DNA of 64,000 bases from Merdimmobilis hominis (GCF_021109255.1 NZ_JAJODG010000002.1), one strand, 5' to 3'. Shown: positions 1 through 8,812, numbered from the stretch's first letter. Made by a program: numbers and translations. The notes: generated by a model not told the origin, from the sequence alone.

Positions 1-1
1 A

Positions 2-1117
2 TTATCCCATCATATGCGGATTCTCTGCGATTCCGGGGTGGTCGTGGGCCGCAAAGAGGGAAAGTGGATTCACTACTCCATCAGCGAATCGGGGATGGAA
101 AAGGCCAAGCGCCGGATTGACCAGCTGCTAGAACAGAGCATACGCCCCTCTACTGCTGTAAAAGGGATTGAGAGGGATAGATTGACCGAAAAGACCAAAC
201 TCTATGTCCTGACTGGTTTTTTAGGGTCTGGCAAGACGACTGTTTTGCTCCGGCTGCTGGAAGCGCTGAAGGGGAAACGGGTCGGCGTCATTCAAAATGA
301 ATTTGGAAAATTGGGGATCGACGGCACCATCCTGCGCAACGATGATATCCAAATGGTGGAGATCAACCGCGGCTCCATCTTCTGCTCCTGCCTGAAATTG
401 TCTTTTGTGCAGGCTTTGGCGGAGATGGCCCAACAGGACTTTGATTACCTGTTTGTGGAGAGCTCCGGCCTGGGAGATCCCTCCAATGTAGAGGAGATTC
501 TAGAAGCGGCAAAAGCCCTTGCTGGAGATCGGTATTCTTTCCAAGGCGCCATCTGTCTGGTAGATTCAGTCAACTTCCTGGATCAGCTGGAGGATTTGGA
601 AACAGTGTACCGTCAGCTGAAACATTGCCATCTAGCTGTCCTCACCAAGGTGGACCTGGTGGATGGGGAACGGATTTGCGCACTGAAAGCAAAAATCCGG
701 GAGATCAATCCAAAATGCCGGATTGACGTCAGTTCCCATGGGAATCTGAATTTAGGGTTTTTGGAAGAGAACCTGATGCAGTACCAGTGGGCTGAAGGGG
801 AAGAGACCACCAACAGCGAAGAGGCCAAACCCAAGACTTTGGTCCTCCAATTTGAGGGGGAAGTGGAGCGGGAGAAACTAGAGCGCTTTTTAGCCGAGAT
901 AGAAGCTGACCTGTACCGGGCCAAAGGCTTTTTCCATCTGAAAGGGCAGGGGTGGAACCAGGTGGATTTGGTTGGGCAGCAGGTTGACTGCACACCCTGT
1001 GAGGAAAAGGAAATCTCCCAAATGGTTTTGATTTCCAAGATCGGGCCTGCGGTGATCAAAAAAATATTCAGCGCTTGGGAAAGCCAAGTGGGCCTGCCCA
1101 TGCAGCTGAAAAATTAG
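2..1117 (+). CDS. ArsR-type HTH (partial) fused to COG0523/CobW-family GTPase
   Basis: The reading frame enters from the left edge. The first ~45 codons are the end of an ArsR winged helix (LSHHMRIL, then the wing region GRKEGKWIHY). After a short linker comes a complete COG0523 P-loop GTPase: Walker A GFLGSGKTT (about residues 68-76 counted from the ATG at 14), NEFGKLGIDG, a Cys-x-Cys site (FCSC, Cys124/126) where the family usually has CxCC, TKVD for guanine binding, and a CobW C-terminal domain. COG0523 proteins are metal chaperones or metal-transfer GTPases. There is no stop between the two parts, but a TTG at 182 behind GAGAGGG could start the GTPase separately. It leads an operon with a thioredoxin-like protein and a permease, which suggests metal or metalloid homeostasis; the metal is unknown. 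Confidence 0.85.
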   Translation, partial: LSHHMRILCDSGVVVGRKEGKWIHYSISESGMEKAKRRIDQLLEQSIRPSTAVKGIERDRLTEKTKLYVLTGFLGSGKTTVLLRLLEALKGKRVGVIQNEFGKLGIDGTILRNDDIQMVEINRGSIFCSCLKLSFVQALAEMAQQDFDYLFVESSGLGDPSNVEEILEAAKALAGDRYSFQGAICLVDSVNFLDQLEDLETVYRQLKHCHLAVLTKVDLVDGERICALKAKIREINPKCRIDVSSHGNLNLGFLEENLMQYQWAEGEETTNSEEAKPKTLVLQFEGEVEREKLERFLAEIEADLYRAKGFFHLKGQGWNQVDLVGQQVDCTPCEEKEISQMVLISKIGPAVIKKIFSAWESQVGLPMQLKN

Positions 1118-1129
1118 GAGGGATGGAGC

Positions 1130-1363
1130 TTGCAGATCAAAGTGATCGGTACCGGATGCGACAAATGCGATAAACTGTATGGGAATACCCAAGAGGCTTT
1201 GACAGAACTGGGGATAGAGGCCCAGCTGGAAAAGGTGGAGGACCTTTTGGAAATTGTCAAATTAGGGGTGATGACGTCCCCCTCCCTGATGATTGACGGG
1301 AAGCTGGTAGTCAGCGGCCAGGTCGTGTCAAAGGACAAAATAAAAAAGTTGTTGAGGCCGTAA
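1130..1363 (+). CDS. Small thioredoxin-like redox protein (MTH895/TM0996 type)
   Basis: A 77-residue thioredoxin-fold protein with the redox motif TGCDKCDK near residues 8-15 and a cis-Pro-like segment (MTSPSLMIDG) near residue 50. It matches the small 'thioredoxin family / redox-active disulfide' proteins found beside UPF0718 permeases. The start is TTG at 1130, six bases after AGGAGGGA, 12 bases past the GTPase stop, so it is translated from the same mRNA. It probably exchanges thiols or a metal ion with the neighbouring permease, whose core carries a cysteine motif; this is inferred from the pairing. Confidence 0.85.
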   Translation: MQIKVIGTGCDKCDKLYGNTQEALTELGIEAQLEKVEDLLEIVKLGVMTSPSLMIDGKLVVSGQVVSKDKIKKLLRP

Positions 1364-1460
1364 CAAGCCTCGCCCTGCTGGCTGCCGAAAGGCGGCCAAT
1401 TTTGGGACAAATAAATCGATAAAACTAAATTTATAAATATAATTGGAGGGTCACAACCCG

Positions 1461-2474
1461 ATGGAAATCATCAAAGGAATCTGGTTTTTTGTGCAAGATC
1501 AAATCTTGGGGATGAAATGGCTCAACCGTGTTGTGGGCAACCTATTGACCAGCTTAGGGGTGGATTTGGAATCTCAGCTGGGGGCGGGGCTCCAGTTTTT
1601 CATTTACGACACCGTTAAAATTTTTGTGCTGCTCTCGGTGCTGATTTTTGGCATCTCCTACATTCAGAGCTATTTTCCCCCAGAACGGACGAAGAAGATT
1701 TTGGGGCGCTTTCATGGATTGGGGGCCAACACTTTGTCCGCCCTGTTGGGGACGGTGACCCCATTTTGTTCCTGCTCGTCGATTCCCTTGTTTATCGGGT
1801 TCACCGGCGCAGGTCTCCCTTTGGGGGTCACTTTCTCCTTCCTCATCTCTTCTCCGCTAGTGGATTTGGGATCACTGGTGCTGCTAACTAGCATCTTCGG
1901 CGGAAAGATCGCCATTGCTTATGTAGTCGTCGGCCTTGTGCTGGCAGTAGCGGGGGGAAGCCTTATAGAAAAGCTCCATTTGGAGGAGTATGTGGAGGAG
2001 TTTATCCGCAGCGCCGGACCAGTGGATTTGGAGGCGCCAGAACTCACAACACAAGACCGCCTTGCCTTCGCCAAAGAGCAGGTCTTGGAGACGGTTAAAA
2101 AGGTCGCCCCATATATTGTTGTCGGGGTGGGAATCGGGGCACTGATCCACAACTTTATCCCGGAAAGTTTTGTCCAAGAGGTTTTGGGTGGGGATAAATG
2201 GTATTCTGTCCCCTTGGCGACGTTCATCGGTGTCCCCATGTATGCGGATATCTTTGGGACCATCCCAGTAGCGGAGAGCCTGTTTGCAAAAGGCGCTGGC
2301 CTGGGGACGATCCTCGCCTTTATGATGGGGGTGACAGCGCTGTCGTTGCCCTCAATGATCATGCTGCGAAAGGCTGTAAAACCAAAATTGTTGGCCATCT
2401 TTATTGGAATTGTAGCCGTTGGGATCATATTGATTGGCTACTTATTTAATGCGGCAGCATTTCTATTTGTTTAA
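1461..2474 (+). CDS. UPF0718/YraQ (DUF318) permease
   Basis: A polytopic membrane protein of 337 residues. The signature TPFCSCSSIP lies at about residue 100, followed by GxPLGVTFSFLISSPLVD, and the duplicated half carries GVPMYADIFG. This family includes ArsP-type organoarsenical exporters and other suspected metal or metalloid permeases. ATG 1461 is chosen because GGAGGG at 1445-1450 is its ribosome binding site; an in-frame TTG at 1443 would lie inside that site. Eighty bases separate it from the thioredoxin gene. The substrate cannot be read from sequence; the company of ArsR, a COG0523 GTPase and a CxxC protein points to a soft metal or metalloid. Confidence 0.8.
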   Translation: MEIIKGIWFFVQDQILGMKWLNRVVGNLLTSLGVDLESQLGAGLQFFIYDTVKIFVLLSVLIFGISYIQSYFPPERTKKILGRFHGLGANTLSALLGTVTPFCSCSSIPLFIGFTGAGLPLGVTFSFLISSPLVDLGSLVLLTSIFGGKIAIAYVVVGLVLAVAGGSLIEKLHLEEYVEEFIRSAGPVDLEAPELTTQDRLAFAKEQVLETVKKVAPYIVVGVGIGALIHNFIPESFVQEVLGGDKWYSVPLATFIGVPMYADIFGTIPVAESLFAKGAGLGTILAFMMGVTALSLPSMIMLRKAVKPKLLAIFIGIVAVGIILIGYLFNAAAFLFV

Positions 2475-2708
2475 GAAATCAAAATAAAGACTAGAATTTT
2501 GAAAAGTGCATAGAAAAATAAATGGAGATAAATTGTGGTACCCATATGCGGGAAGATCCGCTGTTATCCGCACTGTCGGTTTTCGGGCTTCATATTCACG
2601 GATGGTTGACTGTGTAAAACCCAGCAGATCCACAAGCTACCCTTGTGTCAAGCAGCGATGTTTTCGCCAATCATGCATCAAATGCCCATTTGCCAGCTCC
2701 CTTACCTA

Positions 2709-2955
2709 AAATGCATTGTAAACAAAGGCGATCTCTGAATCTAGGGAAAACAGCAGGGAAGAACTCCACTGGAACGGGAAGAGATTTTTGATTGTCCCAT
2801 CCAGCAAATTGATGAGAACCTCCACCGCCCGGAAGGTCATATAGCTGATACCCAGCAACCGGAAGATGGAGAGCAGCCCCCAGACTTCCCCCACTTTGAC
2901 CAGTGCCAAGGGTAGGACGGCCAGTACGACTCCAGGCCAAATTCGTCACAATATT
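2709..2955 (-). pseudogene. dltB-like MBOAT fragment
   Basis: One minus-strand frame encodes about 80 residues resembling the central part of DltB, the membrane-bound O-acyltransferase of lipoteichoic acid D-alanylation: an LPLALVKVGE segment, then LGISYMTFRAVEVLINLLDG. DltB is normally near 400 residues. Here both ends are missing, and the frame runs into unrelated sequence and a stop. No dltA, dltC or dltD is nearby, so this is a remnant. Confidence 0.6.
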
Positions 2956-3185
2956 GGAAACTAGCTCTGCCAGATAGGGATGGATCCCCATTTTGTTGTT
3001 TGGCGCTTCTGGAAGCGGATTTTTTGCCGCGTCGGAGGTGGAATCATATACTTATGTGCCAGAAGATATGGAATTTTCAGGGATCGAGGATGCCGCTGAA
3101 TTTTGTTCAGTTGAAGGCAGGTCTTTTGATGCGGTACAGCCGGACAGCATAGCAATCAGCAGCATCCATAGAAGTTTTTTCGCAA
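2955..3185 (-). pseudogene. Broken lipoprotein remnant
   Basis: A minus-strand frame shows a typical lipoprotein signal (KKLLWMLLIAMLSGC with an LSGC lipobox) followed by a Ser/Thr/Asn-rich linker. It is interrupted by an in-frame TAA after about 40 residues, then continues (VYDSTSDAAKN...) into the dltB-like debris. No clear start codon or ribosome binding site remains. The original function cannot be identified. Confidence 0.45.
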
Positions 3186-3456
3186 TTCCACCATCCTTTC
3201 CTGCGGCAGCCGGCCGGGCATTTTGATCTTGTTCCTGGGAAGCCTAACCCACCAGCGCATCATGGCTGGTGGGTTAGGGGGGGAATCGGCTCAATGCAGA
3301 AGGAGTCCGCGCCGGTGTTTCCTAGATGACATAGGCCATATCTCAGGTGTAGCCCAGCACCTGACCGTAGATGGAAACGGTGCTCTGCTCCTGATTCTAG
3401 GTCTTGTTGTTGGGGGCGGTAGTTTTGAGCATCGAAAGGTAAACGACTAAGGATGA

Positions 3457-4155
3457 TTATGTTACCGGTTGTTGTGCAGCGGCATTGGCAGCAGAGGTAT
3501 CCAGCCCAAGGCTCCCCGCTCACTGGGTTACTGCGGCGGAGTCCAGATTTTCACCAAACCGCTGGCCCTTCAACCAATTGGCGCCGGGCGCCATTTCCAC
3601 GAGGGTATCGCCGCTGGAACCAATCCCATCGGACATAGAGGTACAGAATGGGATGACCGTCTTGCCGGCCAAATCGCTGTTTTCCACAAAATTCCAGACG
3701 ATACTAGGGGCCTCACGCCACCAGAGGGGGTATCCCAGCAAAACGGTGTCATAGCCGCTTAGGTCGGGAATCCCTCCGGCGATGGTGGTGCGGTGGCTGG
3801 GATCCTCATGTTCGGCATTTACCCGGCTGTCGGGGTTGTTCCAGTTGAGGTCGTCATCGGTATAAGGCTGCTCCGGCACCAGTTCGAAAATATCCGCCCC
3901 CAAGGTGTCGGCGAGGGTCTCAGCCACCGCTTCGGTGTTGCCGCTGGCCGAGAAATAGACTACCAGTGTACCGCCTGCTGTCTCCAGCTCGCCAGGCTGT
4001 TCCCCCTGTTCAGGGGCAGATGACGCAGAGGAAGAGGAAGTGGAGCTGCCGGTGGAACTGGATTCTTGCCCCTGGTTGGAGGAGGCCAACTGTCCGCAAG
4101 CTGCCAGTGATAAAGACAGAACGGCGGCTATCAGCGTACAATATACTTTTTTCAT
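3457..4155 (-). pseudogene. Flavodoxin-domain lipoprotein, cut by a nonsense codon near its end
   Basis: Starts at ATG 4155 with a lipoprotein signal (LSLSLAACG lipobox near residue 20), a Ser/Gly/Gln-rich linker, then a flavodoxin_4 domain: VVYFSASGNTEAVAE phosphate loop and LLGYPLWWREAP. An in-frame TGA at 3520-3522 ends the frame after 211 residues. Reading through would add AGSLGLD and more up to TAA 3457, which fits the usual flavodoxin ending (xWxxGLGL) if TGA replaces TGG. The protein may still fold because only the last helix is affected. Such secreted flavodoxins are thought to serve FMN-dependent redox chemistry outside the membrane. A MerR-type promoter lies upstream. Confidence 0.7.
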
Positions 4156-4207
4156 TTTAGAACCATTCCTTTCTGTTGATTTTACTTGAGATCTCCTTGT
4201 AATTAAG

Positions 4208-4238
4208 AGTATAACAACCGGTTGTTACAATCGGTCAA
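4208..4238 (-). promoter_or_regulatory. MerR-type promoter of the flavodoxin gene
   Basis: On the minus strand: -35 TTGACC (4233-4238), -10 TATACT (4208-4213), and a 19-bp spacer instead of 17. The spacer region holds the perfect 16-bp palindrome TAACAACCGGTTGTTA (4212-4227). A long spacer centred on a dyad is the hallmark of promoters untwisted by MerR-family activators. No MerR gene is left nearby. Confidence 0.7.
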
Positions 4239-4376
4239 GAGGGATTAAAAAACGAACTGTGAACTTTTTCCAAAGAAATTTAAAATTAAGGGCTGAAATT
4301 GGAGGTACACCATGATGCAGGTCTGTAGGTAACCTGGTCCCCTGGATGTACAAGACAATTCGTAAGCGCTGAGGAT

Positions 4377-4575
4377 CTACTTCACATAGGATTGAATCCA
4401 GCTCTCCACATGGTCGGCGATCTCGTCATTGTTCAACTCTTGAAACATAAAGTAGGAGTTGCCGGTGATCCCCTCGTCCGGCAGATGGATTACAGTGCTG
4501 GTAAGCCCCGCCGCTGTGTAGGCTTCGGTAAAGGTGTGGATGACATGGAGGTGGCCCTCTCCCGGGCGGTGGATG
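4377..4575 (-). pseudogene. C-terminal remnant of an alpha/beta hydrolase
   Basis: About 65 codons ending at TAG 4377-4379 encode a typical alpha/beta-hydrolase tail: VIHLPDEGITGN around the catalytic-His strand, then ELNNDEIADHVESWIQ. The expected GIHGN is changed to GITGN, so the His is lost. Upstream sequence does not continue the fold and no start is seen. It is a fragment. Confidence 0.5.
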
Positions 4576-4615
4576 AGGACGACGCCCTACAAGAGGAGCT
4601 TCGGGAAGCAAAAGC

Positions 4616-4986
4616 CTTTGCCCCCGAGTCTTTGCCAACCAGGCCGCTGCCAACGGCTTTGCCTTTAACTTCAAGGTCACCGTGAGCCGGGGCCCCAGCG
4701 GCCAGGGAGGCCATATTTCCAAAATCGGAGGTGCGTTCCAGTAATGAGCGTGACATGGAGGAAGGACAGTGTAAAAGCCATCCGGGAAAAGCAGGCGGCA
4801 GAGGTGAGGGCTGAGGCGATGAATACCCAATCCCAAGCGGCGGCTAGGGCGTTTCGCGCCGCGTCGATGTCAGCAGCCCTGCCGGCTGTCTATTGGTGGT
4901 GTGCCCTTTGGGATGGCACATGGCAGATTGCAACGAATTTCAAGTCTTCGTTTATAACGAATAGCTTCTCCCAGCCGCGAGAATAG
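4616..4986 (+). pseudogene. Two small plus-strand reading frames of unknown, possibly phage, origin
   Basis: A frame without a visible start encodes FAFNFKVTVSRGPSGQGGHI... and stops at 4744 in TAATG, which begins an 80-residue frame (4744-4986) rich in Ala/Arg/Lys at its N-terminus. The stop-start overlap and the strong terminator straight after (4989-5028) suggest a genuine ancestral plus-strand transcription unit, now truncated. Not recognised; close similarity of its terminator to one at 28.5 kb hints at a shared mobile source. Confidence 0.3.
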
Positions 4987-4988
4987 AG

Positions 4989-5028
4989 AAAGCCCCCAGT
5001 CAGGCGATGGAACCTGGCCGGGGGCTTT
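4989..5028 (+). terminator. Hairpin terminator
   Basis: AAAGCCCCCAGTCAGG pairs with CCTGGCCGGGGGCTTT. The same hairpin with the same flanking TTTCCCTTG occurs at 28471-28513. Confidence 0.65.
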
Positions 5029-5215
5029 CCCTTGAGATTAGATAGTGTCCATTTAGATTATATCAGATGACAGTCAAATTGCAAGGATATTTATAATTTT
5101 GAGAGATGAAAGGAGATTATGAGAGGAGAAGCCTTAATAAATTTTGACCTGCATCTTTACAAAAAACACCCTATTTTTGCCCTGTTTTGGCAAGGGTATG
5201 AGCCGTTTTAGAAGA

Positions 5216-5262
5216 TAAGAAAAACCCGCTAAAGGCTGATTCCAAAGCCATTTAGCGGGTTT
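5216..5262 (-). terminator. Terminator of the tRNA-Ala gene
   Basis: Inverted repeat built on AACCCGCTAAA / TTTAGCGGGTT with a further GGCT/AGCC stem; on the minus strand it is followed by TTTTTC just after the tRNA. Confidence 0.85.
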
Positions 5263-5269
5263 CTTTTTT

Positions 5270-5345
5270 TGGTGGACCCGAGGAGGATCGAACTCCCGAC
5301 CTTTGCGATGCGAACGCAACGCGCTCCCAGCTGCGCTACGGGCCC
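5270..5345 (-). tRNA. tRNA-Ala(CGC)
   Basis: A 76-nt cloverleaf on the minus strand. Acceptor GGGCCCG pairs with CGGGTCC and carries the G3-U70 identity pair of alanine tRNAs. The anticodon loop TTCGCAT gives anticodon CGC. The T-loop TTCGATC and an encoded CCA are present. Confidence 0.95.
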
Positions 5346-5621
5346 AAATTCTGGGGCTTTTACAAGAAAATAGTATAGCACATCGCCAGCGGTTTGTACA
5401 GCCCCTTTTTGAAAAATTTGTATTTGCATGGAGGGAATGGCCATCGCAAAGGGAATATATGGAAACCAGGTGCAGGGAGAAAGGAAGGGCAAGTGCCCTC
5501 TTTTCCACCAGTACGCCCTATAGTAGAGATCATCCCCGATTGCATCGTTTCTTTTATCCGCTCAAGCCCTGGGAAAGAAAAAACTCCCCCGCTGGACAAC
5601 TGCCCAGCGGGGGAAGGGGTA

Positions 5622-7226
5622 TTATCTCTGGAAGGTGACTTTGCCGCCGACCATGGTGGTCAATACGCGGATGTCCCGGATGGTTTCAGTGGGGACAGTA
5701 AAGATATCGTCGCTCAAAATGGCCAGGTCCGCATAGTAACCGGGTTTCAGGCGGCCTTTGATGCCTTCTTCGAAGCTGGTGTAGGCGCATCCGATGGTGT
5801 ATTCATCTACAGCATCGAAAACGTCAATCTTCTCAGCAGGATAGAAGCCGCCCTCGGGGAAACCTTTCAAATCCTGACGGTTGACCGCGCAGTGGATGTT
5901 GTCCATAGTGCAGAGGTCCTCCACCGGGGAATCGGTGCCAAAGCAGGTGTGAATCCCCAGCTTTTCCATAGTGCGGAACGCGTAGGAAGTGGAGGCAAGC
6001 TCTTTGCCCACTCGGTCTTCGACGATATGCAGGTCGTAGTGGAGGAAGATGGGCTGAATATAGGCAATGATGTCATTTTTCTGGAACCGTTCCAACAAAG
6101 GCAGGTCGGTGATCTGGCAGTGGACGATGCCGTGGCGCAGGTTGTTTTTCCCTTTATGGACCACCGTGTCGTAGGCGTTCAGCACCATCTCGATGCCGCG
6201 GTCGCCGATGGCATGAACCGCAACCTGCATGCCGTGGGCGTCGGCGGTCTGCACCAGGGCGTTGAGCTGTTCCTGGGTCATGACCTCGATGCCGCGGGTG
6301 CCGGGGGCGTCGCTGTAATCCTGGCGCATCAGAGCGGTGCGTGCGCCCAGGGAGCCGTCGATAAACAGCTTCAGAGGACCGATTTTGTTCATGGCGCAGC
6401 CGTAGCCGGTTTTGTAGCCGTGTGCAAGGAAGTCCTCATATTGGGCCAGGGTGGTAAAATTGCATTGGTGATAGGTACGGACCAGGGCGGTGCCTTTGTC
6501 CACCATCGACTGGTAAGCGCCATAAATCCGCTCGTAGTTGTCGTTTTTGATGTCGTTGGACTGGATGGAGGTGATGCCCCATTCGGCAGCGTGCTCCATG
6601 CCGGCCCGCAGCAGGTCTTCCAGCTCCCGGCCCTCGGGCTGGGCGATCAGCTTCTGCACCAGGGAGGCGGCCAGCTCTTTGAAGATGCCGTTGGGCTCGC
6701 CGTTTTCATCCAGTTCAAACTCGCCGCCGGGGACTTGGGGGGTATCCCGGGTGATGCCGGCTATCTCCAGAGCTTTGGAGTTAACCACTGTCACATGGCC
6801 GCAGGCGCGGGCAAAGACAAGGGCGTGCTCGGTGGAGATTTTATCCAGATCGTGGCGGTTGAGCATCCGGTGCTCGTCGGTGAAGTAATCATGGTTCCAC
6901 CCGCGGCCGGAGATGACCGAACCAGGGGCGGGGTGGTTTTTTGCAAGAAAATCCCGGCTGCGCTGGATGCACTCTTCAATGGAGGAGGCGCCCATCAAAT
7001 TGATGGAGCGCAGGTTTAAGCCCACATTGTACATATGCATGTGGGAGTCAATGAAGCCGGGGACCACAGTATGGCCTTGGGCGTCAATCATCTCCGCGCC
7101 GGAAGCGGCCGCTAAAACATCGTCGTTAGAGCCGACCATCCGGATGATGCCGTCTTCAATTAGCAGAGCCTCTTCAAAATGGCCTTTTTCCACATATACC
7201 TTCGCGTGATGGATTACAGTTTTCAT
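5622..7226 (-). CDS. YtcJ-like metal-dependent amidohydrolase (amidohydrolase_3)
   Basis: A 534-residue TIM-barrel amidohydrolase. The metal-binding IDSHMH lies near residue 60; further markers are GRGWNHDYF, an HAIGD motif (metal-ligand His) and a late GTDSPVE Asp. These match the YtcJ/imidazolonepropionase-like group, whose natural substrates are mostly unknown. ATG 7226 is used because AAAGGCGG precedes it; an upstream in-frame start has no site. It lies 94 bp behind the lysine-riboswitch-controlled APC permease on the same strand and may be co-transcribed, so an amino-acid-derived amide or imide could be a substrate (inference). Confidence 0.85.
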   Translation of the reverse strand: MKTVIHHAKVYVEKGHFEEALLIEDGIIRMVGSNDDVLAAASGAEMIDAQGHTVVPGFIDSHMHMYNVGLNLRSINLMGASSIEECIQRSRDFLAKNHPAPGSVISGRGWNHDYFTDEHRMLNRHDLDKISTEHALVFARACGHVTVVNSKALEIAGITRDTPQVPGGEFELDENGEPNGIFKELAASLVQKLIAQPEGRELEDLLRAGMEHAAEWGITSIQSNDIKNDNYERIYGAYQSMVDKGTALVRTYHQCNFTTLAQYEDFLAHGYKTGYGCAMNKIGPLKLFIDGSLGARTALMRQDYSDAPGTRGIEVMTQEQLNALVQTADAHGMQVAVHAIGDRGIEMVLNAYDTVVHKGKNNLRHGIVHCQITDLPLLERFQKNDIIAYIQPIFLHYDLHIVEDRVGKELASTSYAFRTMEKLGIHTCFGTDSPVEDLCTMDNIHCAVNRQDLKGFPEGGFYPAEKIDVFDAVDEYTIGCAYTSFEEGIKGRLKPGYYADLAILSDDIFTVPTETIRDIRVLTTMVGGKVTFQR

Positions 7227-7320
7227 GGTGACCGCCTTTCTTTGTTTTAAAATCAATATTCTGCCGTGGTGTATGGGGCAGGGAAGGGACCCTCAGCCCC
7301 TTTTGTATTTCCTATGGGGG

Positions 7321-8718
7321 TTATTCCGCTTTCATCATCTTCTGGTTGGCTTTTTTGACCACTGGATAGAGGACAAACGCCGCTGCGGGTACCACCAGTC
7401 CGATGATGGAGGTGACCGGGTCTTCGATGAAGGTGTTGGCCATCAGGCCGATGTTGACCAGGATGATCAAGATGACGGTGAAGGGGTAAGCCCAGACTTT
7501 ATAGGGACGGTTCAGGTCGGGATACTTTTTGCGCAGCACCACAACCGCATAGAAGGTCAGGGAGTTGAAGATGAAGCCGCTGAACACCACAAGGGAGGTG
7601 ATTTGGTTCAGGTTCCGGGTGCAGACCAGGGCGCTGGAGACGATCATCGAGGCGATGAGAGCGCTTACAGGGGTCTTGTAGGTGGGGTGCAGCTTGCGGA
7701 AGGAAGGGAGGAACAAGCCGTCTTTTGCCATGGCGTAGTAGGAGCGGGGGAAGACCATGACGCAGCCGTTGAGGGCGCCGAAAATGGAGACTGCCATGCC
7801 CACGCCAACCAAAGTCTTGCCGAAGTTGCCAAAGAGGATGGTGGCCGCCTTGGTGCCTACAAAGTAGTCGCCTTCGGCGAACATGCTCTGCATCACATCC
7901 ACGGGGACCGTGCGGAAGATGGCGAAGTTAAACACCACATAGAGGGACATGACTGCCACAATGGAGATGATGATGGCCAAGGGAATATTCTTTTTAGGGT
8001 TTTTGATCTCTTCGCTGATGACGTTGATGTTGGTCCAGCCGGTGTAAGCCCACAAGCTGGAGACCACTGCAAAGGCCACCATTCCGATCAGGGAGGGGAT
8101 CGAAGGATTGGAAGCGGGGATGACGCTCAAATCAGGGGTCTGCTGTCCCATAAACAGGCCGAAGACGATGATCACTGCGATGGGGACGATCTTGGCCACA
8201 GTGAAAATATCCTGAATGATAGCGCCCAATTTGACGCCCCGGATGTTAAACAGGGTCAAGAGGACGATGAGGGAAACGCCAAGGGCTTTCTGCTGCCACT
8301 CGGTCATGGGGAAGAAGGCGTTGAGGGCATTGGGAAACGCCACAGCCAGGCCGGCGATGGAACCGGAGGAGGAGATGAAGAAGCCAGCAAAGCCGTTCAT
8401 AAAGGCGACCCGCTCGCCGTAAGCCTCCCGCAGGTAAATGTATGCGCCGCCAGATTTGGGCATCATAGTGCCCAGTTCCGCGTAGCACAGGCCACTGAGC
8501 AGGGAGATGAGGCCGGCGATGACCCAGACGATGAGGGCCAGGCCCATGCTCATGCCGCTGCGGATGAGCACATAGGAACCCAGGTAAAAGATACCGGACC
8601 CCACCATGATGCCCGCCAGGACGTTGACACCGCTGAACAGGCTTACTTCCCTTTTAAATTCGGTGTTTTCAGAGGTGAGCTGTTCCAGCTTTTGATTGAT
8701 GTTTTGATTTTCTGCCAT
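7321..8718 (-). CDS. APC-superfamily amino acid permease, probably lysine-related
   Basis: A 465-residue permease with about 12 membrane segments. The first helix bears the APC motif VGSGIFYLGSYV near residue 40, followed by a second helix region with CYAELGTMMPKSGG. The start ATG 8718 follows GGAGTC and precedes a hydrophilic, Gln/Glu-rich N-terminus. A lysine riboswitch with a terminator precedes it, so transcription should fall when lysine is plentiful. This points to uptake of lysine or a related cationic amino acid, although the subfamily alone (SteT/LAT-like exchangers) would not have said so. Confidence 0.85.
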   Translation of the reverse strand: MAENQNINQKLEQLTSENTEFKREVSLFSGVNVLAGIMVGSGIFYLGSYVLIRSGMSMGLALIVWVIAGLISLLSGLCYAELGTMMPKSGGAYIYLREAYGERVAFMNGFAGFFISSSGSIAGLAVAFPNALNAFFPMTEWQQKALGVSLIVLLTLFNIRGVKLGAIIQDIFTVAKIVPIAVIIVFGLFMGQQTPDLSVIPASNPSIPSLIGMVAFAVVSSLWAYTGWTNINVISEEIKNPKKNIPLAIIISIVAVMSLYVVFNFAIFRTVPVDVMQSMFAEGDYFVGTKAATILFGNFGKTLVGVGMAVSIFGALNGCVMVFPRSYYAMAKDGLFLPSFRKLHPTYKTPVSALIASMIVSSALVCTRNLNQITSLVVFSGFIFNSLTFYAVVVLRKKYPDLNRPYKVWAYPFTVILIILVNIGLMANTFIEDPVTSIIGLVVPAAAFVLYPVVKKANQKMMKAE

Positions 8719-8773
8719 GATGGATTGACTCCTTTCCAAAGTGGAATTGCGTATGGACGACACCACAGGGATA

Positions 8774-8812
8774 ACAAAAAAGGTTGCATCATATCGATGC
8801 AACCTTTGGAAA
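8774..8812 (-). terminator. Lysine riboswitch expression-platform terminator
   Basis: On the minus strand AAAGGTTGCATC pairs with GATGCAACCTTT, then TTTTTTG. It sits between the aptamer and the APC permease start. Confidence 0.9.

Noticed and set aside
2506..3450. Small plus-strand frames of 60-80 codons
   Set aside because: They oppose the dltB-like and lipoprotein remnants and lack ribosome binding sites and recognisable sequence.
3520..3522. TGA as a selenocysteine codon
   Set aside because: No SECIS-like hairpin follows and the position suits Trp in homologous flavodoxins; ordinary nonsense is simpler.
5394..7019. Plus-strand frame of 541 codons opposite the amidohydrolase
   Set aside because: It is a shadow of the minus-strand gene, begins inside the region between tRNA and gene, and has no ribosome binding site.
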